Shown here: in pieces, positions 37,515 through 44,872 of the stretch | Numbering within the stretch: the first letter of the stretch is position 1 | Layout: each line of letters starts with the position of its first letter | Source of the DNA: Acidimicrobiales bacterium | Lineage (GTDB): Bacteria; Actinomycetota; Acidimicrobiia; Acidimicrobiales; GCA-2861595 | DNA length: 57,647 nt | Reading direction: 5' to 3' | Assembly (NCBI GenBank): GCA_036262515.1 | Contig: DATAIT010000036.1 | Location: 1-57,647 of the forward strand | Made by a program: the position numbers and the translations under genes | Notes under the pieces: generated by a model | What the model was told of the DNA's origin: nothing | The model's database searches: none | What the model saw: the letters and a program-made list of their open reading frames with translations, nothing else

Positions 37515-39998
37515 GTGAAAGCCGTGATCATGGCCGGCGGCGAGGGGACACGGCTCCGGCCGCTCACCTCCAACCAGCCCAAACCCATGCTTCCCCTGGC
37601 CAACCGGCCGATGATGGAGCACGTCATCCGCCTCCTCAAGGAGCACGGCTTCGACGACATCGTCGTGACTCTGGCGTTCATGCCCCACGCCATCCGCACG
37701 TACTTCGGCGACGGCTCCGAGTTCGGCGTGAACCTCTCGTACGCCACCGAGGAGTCGCCCCTGGGCACGGCCGGCTCGGTGCGCAACGCCAAGGACAAGC
37801 TCGACGAGCCGTTCCTCGTGATCTCCGGCGACGTGCTCACCGACATCGACCTGTCGGCGATCGTCTCGTTCCACGAGGAGCGGGGCGCCCTCGCCACCTT
37901 GGGCCTGAAGGCGATGGAGAACCCGCTCGACTTCGGCATCGTGATCATCAAGGAGGACGGCGCCATCGAGCGCTTCCTCGAGAAGCCCACGTGGGGCCAG
38001 GTGTTCAGCGACACCGTCAACACCGGCGTCTACGTGCTCCAGCCCGAGATCTTCGATCACGTGCCCGAGGGCAAGGTCGACTGGTCCGAGGACGTCTTTC
38101 CCGCACTGCTGGCGGCCGGCAAGCCGATCTACGGCTACGTGGCCGAGGGCTACTGGGAGGACGTGGGGACGCTCGAGGCGTACGTCGAGGCCCACCACGA
38201 CGTGCTCGACGGCAAGGTCGACATCGACGTACCAGGCTTCCGCCTCAGCGAGGGCGTATGGCTGGGCGAGGGTGCGGAGGTGGATCCCGGCGCCACCCTC
38301 GACGGCCCGGTGGTCATCGGCGACTACTGCCGCGTGGAGGAGGGCGCCAAGCTGGCCCAGTACAGCGTGCTGGGTTCCAACGTCTGGGTCGGCCCGCACG
38401 CCTACCTCGAGCGCTCGATCGTGCACGACAACGGGTACATCGGTCCGTCCACCCGCCTCCGCGGCACGGTCGTGGGGCGATCGAGCGACCTTCGCCTCGG
38501 AGCCCGGTGCGAAGAGGGCGTTGTGCTGGGCGAGGAGTGCCTGGTCGGCGAGCACGCCGTCATCAACCCGTCCGTCAAGGTCTACCCGTTCAAGACCGTG
38601 GAGCCCGGGGCCATCGTCAACAGCTCCATCATCTGGGAGTCCCGCGGCGCCCGGCACCTGTTCGGGCGCCTCGGCGTCTCGGGCCTCGCCAATGTCGACA
38701 TCACGCCCGAGCTGGCCGTGCGGGTGGCCATGGCGTTCGCCACGACGCTGAAGAAGGGCGTCACCGTCACGACGTCGCGGGACTCGAGCCGGGCGGCGCG
38801 CGCCATCAAGCGCGCCGTGATGGTCGGGCTCAACGCGGCGGGCGTCCACGTGGAGGACCTCGAGGTCGCCACCGTGCCGGTCACCCGGTTCCACGTCCGG
38901 TCGATCCGCAGCGAGGCCGGCGTCACCGTTCGCCTGGTGCCCGGTGACCCGCAGTCGGTGCTGATCCGGTTCTTCGACACCGAGGGGATCGACGTCCCCG
39001 AGGGGACCCAGCGCAAGATCGAGCGCCTCTACCACCGCGAGGAGTTCCGCCGTGCGATGGCCGCCGAGATGGGCGACATCGGCTTCCCGGCCAGGGCCCT
39101 GGAGCACTACACCGACGTCATGATGTCCACCGTCGACACCGACGCCATCCGGTCGATCGGCTTCAAGGTGGTCCTCGACTTCGCCTACGGATCGGCGGCG
39201 TTCGTCATGCCGAACGTCCTGGCCAAGCTGGGCGCAGAGGTGCTGTCGGTCAATCCGTACGCGTCCACCGCGCTGGCGTCGACGTTCGACCTCGACGTCC
39301 ACGCCAAGCGGGTGGCCGAGCTCGTGCGTGCCTCGGGAGCCCACCTCGGCGCCGTCATCCATCCCGACGGCGAGAAGCTCACCCTCATCGACGACGCCGG
39401 CCAGGTCCTCGACGACGACACCGCCCTCTTCGCCCTGCTGCACCTCGTGTGCGCCACCACCGAGCACGCGAGGGTGGCGCTGCCGGTGTCCGTGGGACGC
39501 GGCGCCCAGGAGCTGTGCGAGCGCTTCGGTGCGGACATCGTGTGGACCAAGCTGTCCGCCTCCCACCTCATGGAGGTCGCCTCGGGCGAGAACGTCACGT
39601 TCGCCGCCGGCCAGGAGGGCGGGTACATCTTCCCGTCGTTCCTCCCGGCCTACGACTCGGTGGCCACCCTCGTGAATCTGCTGGCCATGCTGGGGGGCAC
39701 CGGACTGCGGCTGTCCAAGGTGGTGAGCCAGTCACCCCACGCCCACATCGCCCACCAGGCGGTGGCCACGCCGTGGGAGCAGAAGGGCCTGGTCATGCGC
39801 ACCATGGTCGAGCGCTCGAAGGACGAGGAGCTGGTGCTCATCGACGGCGTGAAGGTCGTCTACGACGACGGCTGGGCGCTGGTGCTCCCCGACCCCGAGG
39901 AGCCGCTCACCCACGTGTGGGCCGAGGGCGGCACGGCGGGGGAGGCCCGCAGCCGCGCCCAGGAGTTCGCCCGCCGGATCCGCCAGATCCTCCCGTGA
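37515..39998 (+). CDS. Nucleotidyltransferase fused to phosphomannomutase-like domain
   Basis: An 827-residue two-domain protein. Residues 1-235 form a sugar-phosphate nucleotidyltransferase (GGEGTRLRP at 8-16, PKPMLPL, SGDVLTD, FLEKP). Residues 240-370 form hexapeptide left-handed helix repeats (GDYCRVEEGAKL, GSNVWVGPHA). The rest resembles phosphomannomutase/phosphoglucomutase. In that half the phosphoserine loop reads VTTSRDSSRAA (usually TASHNP) and the metal loop reads HPDGEKLTL (usually DGDGDR), so mutase activity is doubtful. Related GDP-mannose pyrophosphorylase-like fusions occur in actinobacteria and cyanobacteria. GTG 37515 has TAGTGT seven bases upstream. It probably supplies activated sugar for cell-wall glycans. 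Confidence 0.85.
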   Translation: MKAVIMAGGEGTRLRPLTSNQPKPMLPLANRPMMEHVIRLLKEHGFDDIVVTLAFMPHAIRTYFGDGSEFGVNLSYATEESPLGTAGSVRNAKDKLDEPFLVISGDVLTDIDLSAIVSFHEERGALATLGLKAMENPLDFGIVIIKEDGAIERFLEKPTWGQVFSDTVNTGVYVLQPEIFDHVPEGKVDWSEDVFPALLAAGKPIYGYVAEGYWEDVGTLEAYVEAHHDVLDGKVDIDVPGFRLSEGVWLGEGAEVDPGATLDGPVVIGDYCRVEEGAKLAQYSVLGSNVWVGPHAYLERSIVHDNGYIGPSTRLRGTVVGRSSDLRLGARCEEGVVLGEECLVGEHAVINPSVKVYPFKTVEPGAIVNSSIIWESRGARHLFGRLGVSGLANVDITPELAVRVAMAFATTLKKGVTVTTSRDSSRAARAIKRAVMVGLNAAGVHVEDLEVATVPVTRFHVRSIRSEAGVTVRLVPGDPQSVLIRFFDTEGIDVPEGTQRKIERLYHREEFRRAMAAEMGDIGFPARALEHYTDVMMSTVDTDAIRSIGFKVVLDFAYGSAAFVMPNVLAKLGAEVLSVNPYASTALASTFDLDVHAKRVAELVRASGAHLGAVIHPDGEKLTLIDDAGQVLDDDTALFALLHLVCATTEHARVALPVSVGRGAQELCERFGADIVWTKLSASHLMEVASGENVTFAAGQEGGYIFPSFLPAYDSVATLVNLLAMLGGTGLRLSKVVSQSPHAHIAHQAVATPWEQKGLVMRTMVERSKDEELVLIDGVKVVYDDGWALVLPDPEEPLTHVWAEGGTAGEARSRAQEFARRIRQILP

Positions 39999-40028
39999 CG
40001 CCCGGCCGCCGCGCTGGTTCCGGGTACC

Positions 40029-40054
40029 GAAATCGACCGCCAGCGGTCGATTTC
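40029..40054. terminator. 12-bp hairpin between convergent genes
   Basis: GAAATCGACCGC (40029-40040) and GCGGTCGATTTC (40043-40054) form a perfect 12-bp inverted repeat with a two-base centre, 31 bp beyond the nucleotidyltransferase stop and 29 bp before the J-domain gene end. The A/T-rich ends (GAAAT/ATTTC) let it work in both directions. A bidirectional terminator is the likely role. Confidence 0.65.
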
Positions 40055-40082
40055 CGCACCCAGAACGCCGGGAGCCGGGGGA

Positions 40083-40442
40083 CTACCTGGCCCGCCGACG
40101 ACCGATGAGCCAGCCGAGGCGGTAGGCGACGCCACCGTCCTGCTCACCGGCCACCGAGGCGTCGCGGGCCAGACGCGTCCGGGCGGCCAGGCGCCCCAGC
40201 CGGTAGGCGATGGCTTCCCGGGCCGCCGATGCTGCGGTGCCCGACGAGCGCCGTCGCGCCAGCGCCGCCTCGTACGCCTCCGTCAGCTGGGTCATCGCCC
40301 GCTCCGCCTCTCGGCGCACGTTCTCGGGGCGCCCGTGGTGGAGGTCGGGGTGCAGGAGCATCGACCGGACCCGGTAGGCGGCCCGAATCTCCTCGACGGA
40401 CGCCGACGAAGCGACGCCGAGCACGGCGTAGGGATCGGTCAC
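40083..40442 (-). CDS. J-domain protein
   Basis: A 119-residue protein with an N-terminal J-domain: DPYAVLGVASSASVEEIRAA, then YRVRSMLLHPD with the HPD motif at residues 31-33 needed to stimulate DnaK ATPase, and an Arg-rich helix IV. The rest is basic and Ala/Arg-rich with YRLGRLAARTRLAR and YRLGWLIGRRRAR repeats, without zinc or substrate-binding domains. It is a DnaJ class III protein of unknown client. GTG 40442 is chosen so that the J-domain begins at residue 3; a TTG five codons upstream is possible. Confidence 0.78.
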   Translation of the reverse strand: MTDPYAVLGVASSASVEEIRAAYRVRSMLLHPDLHHGRPENVRREAERAMTQLTEAYEAALARRRSSGTAASAAREAIAYRLGRLAARTRLARDASVAGEQDGGVAYRLGWLIGRRRAR

Positions 40443-40570
40443 CGCAGCGCCGCGCAATCCACCTGTCCAGTGTGGTGCACCCCGACGGCCGCGTGGCGCC
40501 GAGTGACCACTCTGGAAAATAGCCCGTTCGCGTCATTGGCCCAGAGGTCGCCGAGCGGCAGAATTGGACA

Positions 40571-40720
40571 ATGCTCCGCAATGGCCTCCTGATCTGGATC
40601 GGCGCATCGGTGCCGTTGAGCCTGCTCCTGGGCGCGATGTTCTCCCTGGGCGGGGACGTCGACGCCCGCAGTGCCCACCGAGACGAGTCGTTCGATCTCC
40701 TTTCCGCGTCGGGTTCCTGA
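40571..40720 (+). CDS. Small single-span membrane protein
   Basis: A 49-residue ORF starting MLRNGLLIWIGASVPLSLLL: one hydrophobic helix with a basic N-terminus, then an acidic, Ser-rich tail. CAGAAT (40559-40564) lies six bases before the ATG, the leaderless spacing seen throughout the window. Function unknown; it may equally be a signal-like peptide. It lies in the 390-bp gap between the J-domain gene and the hypothetical gene at 40834, where no other gene is evident. Confidence 0.45.
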   Translation: MLRNGLLIWIGASVPLSLLLGAMFSLGGDVDARSAHRDESFDLLSASGS

Positions 40721-40781
40721 GAGCCCGCCACTTCCGACAAAGGTCTTTCTCCGGCCGTCTGCGGCCGGTACCGTCGAGGTG

Positions 40782-40829
40782 ATGAGCGGCGCCGGCGGGT
40801 CCCCACCCCTCCACCGATACTCGAGCTGA
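40782..40829 (+). CDS. 15-residue leaderless upstream ORF
   Basis: TACCGT at 40769-40774 is followed after seven bases by ATG, the same spacing as at the leaderless genes. The frame encodes MSGAGGSPPLHRYSS and stops four bases before the GTG of the next gene. It could be a leader that passes ribosomes on to that gene, whose own start has no ribosome binding site. No conservation data are at hand. Confidence 0.35.
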   Translation: MSGAGGSPPLHRYSS

Positions 40830-40833
40830 CCGG

Positions 40834-41205
40834 GTGGAACACGTTCCCCACGATCCGGACGATTGGACGGACGAGCAGTGGTTGGCGTGGCTGGCCGAGG
40901 GCGATCTGCTGGCAGAAGCCGACACCCAGGAGCGTGTGGGGCCATCCAGGCGCGCCGCGTTCATGGACGGCCTCGGGGCCAAGATGCTGGCCGCGTCCAT
41001 GCGTGGCCTCAACGATGCGATCTACGGACCGAAGGACGAGCCGGCCATCGTGATCGACGCCGCCGGCGATCCTCCCGATCCCGAGGGTCTCGACGTCCGG
41101 CTCGATCCCGACCATCCCGAGCAGAGCATCGTGGTCGTCCGCCCGTGGCTGCTGCGGCACCTCAACGACGAGCGCGCCGACCGGGAGCCCCAGCCGCCGG
41201 CTTGA
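40834..41205 (+). CDS. Hypothetical acidic protein
   Basis: A 123-residue soluble protein with a Trp-rich start (DPDDWTDEQWLAWLAEGDLL), a central helix (RRAAFMDGLGAKMLAASMRG) and a Pro/Asp-rich middle. It ends with VVVRPWLLRHLNDERADREP. No family was recognised, and there is no signal peptide or membrane helix. GTG 40834 lacks a ribosome binding site and lies four bases behind a 15-codon ORF with its own -10 element. A 14-bp hairpin terminates the unit. Confidence 0.55.
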   Translation: MEHVPHDPDDWTDEQWLAWLAEGDLLAEADTQERVGPSRRAAFMDGLGAKMLAASMRGLNDAIYGPKDEPAIVIDAAGDPPDPEGLDVRLDPDHPEQSIVVVRPWLLRHLNDERADREPQPPA

Positions 41206-41256
41206 CGGGCGAACCGGCGCACCGCGTGCACGCGGCCTCGGCTCGGCCCCAGACAC

Positions 41257-41288
41257 GAAGGAAGGGGCCGAAGACGGCCCCTTCCTTC
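41257..41288 (+). terminator. 14-bp hairpin terminator
   Basis: GAAGGAAGGGGCCG (41257-41270) and its exact complement (41275-41288) enclose an AAGA loop, 51 bp after the stop of the hypothetical gene. The stem ends in TTCCTTC, giving a weakly T-rich tail. A standard intrinsic terminator is likely. Confidence 0.75.
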
Positions 41289-41344
41289 AGTTCTCGCCCC
41301 CGAAGTCCGCTGCCTTCGGCCGCGCCAAGATCAATACCAATCTC

Positions 41345-41545
41345 TACCAGCGTCGGGTGGAAAGCGCAACAAGTTTCTGCAAGGCTGCGTCCATCCCGCC
41401 CCCCAGGGAGGCAGGCGCCCCCGGCACTTTGCCGGGGGGCCTGCGCGTGCGGGCGCCGGAGGAAGGAGAAAGGGGCTCCCTGATGCAGGAACCCCCTCTC
41501 TCACAATGCGACGGATCTGCGCAACACCCCCCGGTGCCCTCCGCC
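41345..41545 (+). ncRNA. Candidate structured RNA with two six-C runs (6C/Ms1-like?)
   Basis: The 460 bp between 41206 and the tRNA-Leu gene hold no credible ORF. After an AT-rich, promoter-like patch (41329-41350, with TACCAA) come: a short stem TCCC/GGGA whose loop is GCCCCCCA (41394-41409); a long bulged hairpin (41411-41444); an imperfect hairpin (about 41466-41503); and CACC-CCCC-GGTG (41525-41536), which again has six Cs in a row. Two hairpins with C6 loops define the actinobacterial 6C RNA family, to which mycobacterial Ms1/MTS2823 belongs. The C-run spacing here (128 bp) is wide, so the family call is tentative. Ends are estimates. Nothing else was seen in 41546-41668. Confidence 0.35.
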
Positions 41546-41668
41546 GCTGACGATGAAGGTACGCACGCCTCCGGACGAGGTCCATGGGTCAAATGACCTC
41601 ACATCGCCCGCCACCCCCAGCTCGGGGACGGACGCCGTGGCCGGCTGAGGCGCCACGCCAAACCTGGG

Positions 41669-41751
41669 TGCCCGAGGTGGGACTCGAACCCACACGCCCC
41701 GGAGGGCAGTGGCTTTTGAGGCCACCGCGTCTGCCATTCCGCCACTCGGGC
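41669..41751 (-). tRNA. tRNA-Leu (anticodon CAA)
   Basis: Read on the minus strand, acceptor GCCCGAG (from 41751) pairs with CTCGGGC at the 3' end with discriminator A (41669). The anticodon stem GTGGC/GCCAC encloses CTCAAAA, anticodon CAA, reading UUG. A long variable arm and GGTTCGAGT T-loop fit the class II leucine type. CCA is not encoded; the next bases are CCC. Confidence 0.95.
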
Positions 41752-41817
41752 CCTGGCCCAGCGTAACCGCCGGGTCGCCACGGGATCCCAGGAGGCACGG
41801 GTAGCCTCCACCCCCCC

Positions 41818-42811
41818 GTGCCCTACCCGCCCGCGCCCCGGCCCGGGCCCATCTCGATGTGCTGCCCGGGCGCGATCACCTCCACGCCCGCCTGCACCGG
41901 TTGCTGGCGGCCGGGCTCGTCACCGTTCCGGCCATGCGAGGCGATCGCGCCTTCTACTGCCGGCAGGACCCCGATCAGGAGCATCCCGTGGTGGTCGTCC
42001 GCGAGGCCGACGGCACCGAGCGGGTCCTGGTCGACCCCGCAGCGCTGAGCGAGGAACGAGAGTGTCGTCCTCGACGGCTTCGAGCCGTCCCCCGACGGGG
42101 CCCGGCTGGGTACCTGCTCTCCGAGGGCGGCGACGAAGAGTCGTCGCTACGGGTCCTCGACGTGCGCACTGGCGAGGTCGTCGACGGACCGGTCGACCGC
42201 ACCGGTACGCGGCGCTGGCGTGGCTGCCCGGCGGTGACGAGCTCTTCTACGTCCGGCGGCTGACCGCCGCCGCCGGCCGCCTCATCGACGACGGCGTACG
42301 ACGGCCGAACGGCTGGCGGTCAGCGGTGGCAGCAACGGCGGGCTCCTGGTTCGGCGCCGCGCTGGTCCAGCACCCCGAGCTGTACGCGGCGGCCGTGTGC
42401 AGCGCACCGCTTCTCGACATGGTGCGCTACGAGCGCTTCGGACTCGGCCTCACGTGGAACGACGAGTACGGCACGGCGTCCGATCCGGTCGAAGCCGGCT
42501 GGCTCCGCTCCTACTCGCCCTACCACCACGTGACCGAGGGTGTGCGGTACCCGGCCGTGCTGTTCACCGTGTTCGACTCCGACACCCGCGTCGACCCGCT
42601 GCACGCCCGAAAGATGTGCGCCGCCCTCCAGCACGCCACGACGGCGCCGGTCGACGAGGCGCCGATCCTGCTGCGCCGCGAGCAGAGGGTCGGGCACGGG
42701 TCGCGATCACGCCGCCGCTCTGTCGAGCTGGGCGTGGACACGACGGCGTTCCTCGCCTCGCGCCTCGGCCTGGCCCTGCCGTCGTCCGCAGCGCTCGGCA
42801 ACGACAGCTGA
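41818..42811 (+). pseudogene. Prolyl oligopeptidase (S9A) pseudogene
   Basis: Pieces of a prolyl endopeptidase appear in order but in different frames: PYPPAPRP at the start, then LLAAGLVTVPAMRGDRAFYC and VVVVREADGTERVLVDPAAL, and SEGGDEESSLRVLDVRTGE. The end has LYAAAVCSAPLLDMVRYERF and DTRVDPLHARKMCAALQ. The catalytic GGSNGGLLV is present only in another frame (about 42328-42352). At least three frameshifts are needed. About half of the usual 690 residues are missing, mainly near the N-terminus and the middle propeller. The remains of a leaderless TAGCCT element precede it (41802-41807). Confidence 0.85.
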
Positions 42812-42897
42812 ACCGAATTCCATCCTCCGGGCGACAGACATTACGTTGGCTGGCCATCGAGCCCGCACCGTGGGCGCACCGACAGTCTGGAGGACTG

Positions 42898-44796
42898 GTG
42901 GGGAACGTGAAGAGGTACCGAGGTCTGCGTCGCGCCCGCCTGGCGGCAGCCGTCGGCGTGGCCGTCGGTCTGGTGAGTGTGGGAACGTCCACGACGCCGG
43001 CGGCCGGCATCACGCCGACGCCACCAGCCAAGGCGCGGGCGCTGTTGAAGGACACGACGGGCACCGATCGCGGCGGCGTCCTGTTCACCGAGGAGGCGGG
43101 CGGCGTACGCGTGCAGGTGGCCGTCTCCGGGCTCACGGCCGGGTGGCACGGCTTCCACGTGCACACCACGGGAAACTGCACCGTGACCAGCGGCCTGGCC
43201 GCTGATCCGTTCGGTGCCGCCGGAGGCCACCTGGGCGCGGCCCTGGGACACGGCACTCCCGGCCATGACGGCGACATGCCCCTGCTGTTCGCCAATGCCG
43301 ACGGCGTGGCCCGCGCCACCTTCCGCACCGACAATTTCACCCTGGCGCAAGTGCTCGACGCTGATGGCAGCGCGGTGATCGTGCATGCGGCGGCCGACAA
43401 CTACGCCAACATCCCCGCCGCTCGCTACGACACCAAGCCGGCCCCGGGCGGAACGGTTCCCGACGACACCACCAAGAACACCGGTGACTCGGGCGCCCGC
43501 CAGCGCTGCGGCGTCGTGCAGAGCGGCGCCCTCGGCTTCGGCGGCGGCTACTGGCTGACGGCGTCGGACGGGGGAGTGTTCGCGTACGGCGACGCCAAGT
43601 TCCTCGGCTCGGCCGGGGCCACGAAGCTCAACCGTCCCGTCGTCGGCATGGCGGCCTCGCCGAGCCGGGCCGGCTACTGGCTGGTCGCCTCGGACGGCGG
43701 CGTCTTCAACTTCGGCGACGCCAAGTTCTTCGGGTCCACCGGTGGCATGACCTTGAACCGCCCGGTCGTCGGGCTGGCGGCCCCGATGGCCGACGCGGCC
43801 GCCGTCCTCAAGGACTCGGCGGGCAAGGTCCTGGGCACGGCCCGCTTCAGCCAGGAGACGTCGCAGGTTCGTGTCGACGTCGTCGTCAAGGGGCTGACGC
43901 CCGGGTGGCACGGCTTCCACGTGCACACCACCGGAAACTGCACCGTGACCAGCGGCCTGGCCGCTGATCCGTTCGGTGCCGCCGGAGGCCACCTGGGCGC
44001 AGCCCTGGGACACGGCACTCCGGGCCATGACGGCGACATGCCCCTGCTGTTCGCCAATGCCGACGGCGTGGCCCGCGCCAGCTTCCGTACCGACAACTTC
44101 ACCCTGGCGCAGGTGCTCGACACGGACGGGAGCGCGGTGATCGTGCATGCGGCGGCCGACAACTACGCCAACATCCCCGCCGCCCGCTACGACACCAAGC
44201 CGGCTCCGGGCGGGACGGTCCCCGACGACACCACCAAGAACACCGGTGACTCGGGCGCCCGCCAGCGCTGCGGCACCGTGCAGTCCACCGGCCAGGGGTA
44301 CCGGCTGGTGGCGGACGACGGCGGGGTGTTCGCGTTCGGCGACGCCAAGTTCTTCGGCTCCACCGGCGGCACCAAGCTGAACAAGCCGGTGAACGGTATG
44401 GCGGCGACGCCGTCGGGCCAGGGCTACTGGCTGGTCGCCTCGGACGGAGGGGTGTTCGCCTACGGCGACGCCACGTTCGCAGGCAGCACGGGCGCCCTCA
44501 AGCTCAACTCCCCGATCGTCGGCATGGCGCCCACCTCGAGTGGAGACGGCTACTGGCTGGTGGCCGCCGACGGTGGGGTCTTCGCCTTCGGCGACGCCAT
44601 CTTCCGTGGCAGCACGGGCGATGTGAAGCTCAACTCCCCGATCGTGTCGATGAGTCCCACGCCGAGCGACGGCGGCTACTGGCTCGTGGCCGCCGACGGC
44701 GGAGTCTTTGCCTTCGGTGATGCGGAGTTCGTCGGCAGTGCCGGCGCCACCAAGCTGAACGCTCCGATCCGGGGAGCCGCCGCCCAGACGAGCTGA
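42898..44796 (+). CDS. Exported protein with two SodC-like domains and six YWLVASDGGVF repeats
   Basis: A 632-residue secreted protein. A signal peptide (to about residue 37) is followed by a Cu/Zn superoxide dismutase-like domain (about 45-215), two 40-residue repeats (YWLVASDGGVFNFGDAKFFG type), a second SodC-like domain (about 298-465) and four more repeats. Metal ligands are present in both SodC domains: HVH at 87/89 and 341/343, GGH, GHDGD and VIVHAA, plus a disulphide cysteine in GNC. The repeats resemble beta-propeller or surface-binding units common in Acidimicrobiia. The SodC domains are nearly identical even at DNA level. GGAGG four bases before GTG 42898 fixes the start. Superoxide removal outside the cell is inferred. 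Confidence 0.82.
   Translation: MGNVKRYRGLRRARLAAAVGVAVGLVSVGTSTTPAAGITPTPPAKARALLKDTTGTDRGGVLFTEEAGGVRVQVAVSGLTAGWHGFHVHTTGNCTVTSGLAADPFGAAGGHLGAALGHGTPGHDGDMPLLFANADGVARATFRTDNFTLAQVLDADGSAVIVHAAADNYANIPAARYDTKPAPGGTVPDDTTKNTGDSGARQRCGVVQSGALGFGGGYWLTASDGGVFAYGDAKFLGSAGATKLNRPVVGMAASPSRAGYWLVASDGGVFNFGDAKFFGSTGGMTLNRPVVGLAAPMADAAAVLKDSAGKVLGTARFSQETSQVRVDVVVKGLTPGWHGFHVHTTGNCTVTSGLAADPFGAAGGHLGAALGHGTPGHDGDMPLLFANADGVARASFRTDNFTLAQVLDTDGSAVIVHAAADNYANIPAARYDTKPAPGGTVPDDTTKNTGDSGARQRCGTVQSTGQGYRLVADDGGVFAFGDAKFFGSTGGTKLNKPVNGMAATPSGQGYWLVASDGGVFAYGDATFAGSTGALKLNSPIVGMAPTSSGDGYWLVAADGGVFAFGDAIFRGSTGDVKLNSPIVSMSPTPSDGGYWLVAADGGVFAFGDAEFVGSAGATKLNAPIRGAAAQTS
43141..43512 (+). repeat. Intragenic 372-bp direct repeat, first copy (SodC domain)
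   Basis: This stretch matches 43903-44274, exactly 762 bp (254 codons) downstream. I count about 15 differences by eye, close to 96% identity, nearly all at third codon positions. Outside the block the two SodC domains diverge strongly, so the edges mark a recent duplication or gene conversion. Confidence 0.85.
43903..44274 (+). repeat. Intragenic 372-bp direct repeat, second copy (SodC domain)
   Basis: Second copy of the block at 43141-43512. Only two amino-acid changes stand out (Thr to Ser before FRTDNFT, and Ala to Thr in LDADGS), with the metal ligands kept. Confidence 0.85.
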
Positions 44797-44872
44797 GCTG
44801 TTGCACTGGTACGTGTCCGGGGCGGCGCCCATGGCGGGCGCCGCCCCGGCGCGTGCCGTCTCGGACGTTCGC

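Noticed and set aside
37425..39566. Long minus-strand open frame (713 codons) opposite the nucleotidyltransferase fusion
   Set aside because: Low-complexity Asp/His/Val-rich translation without motifs; shadow of the real gene.
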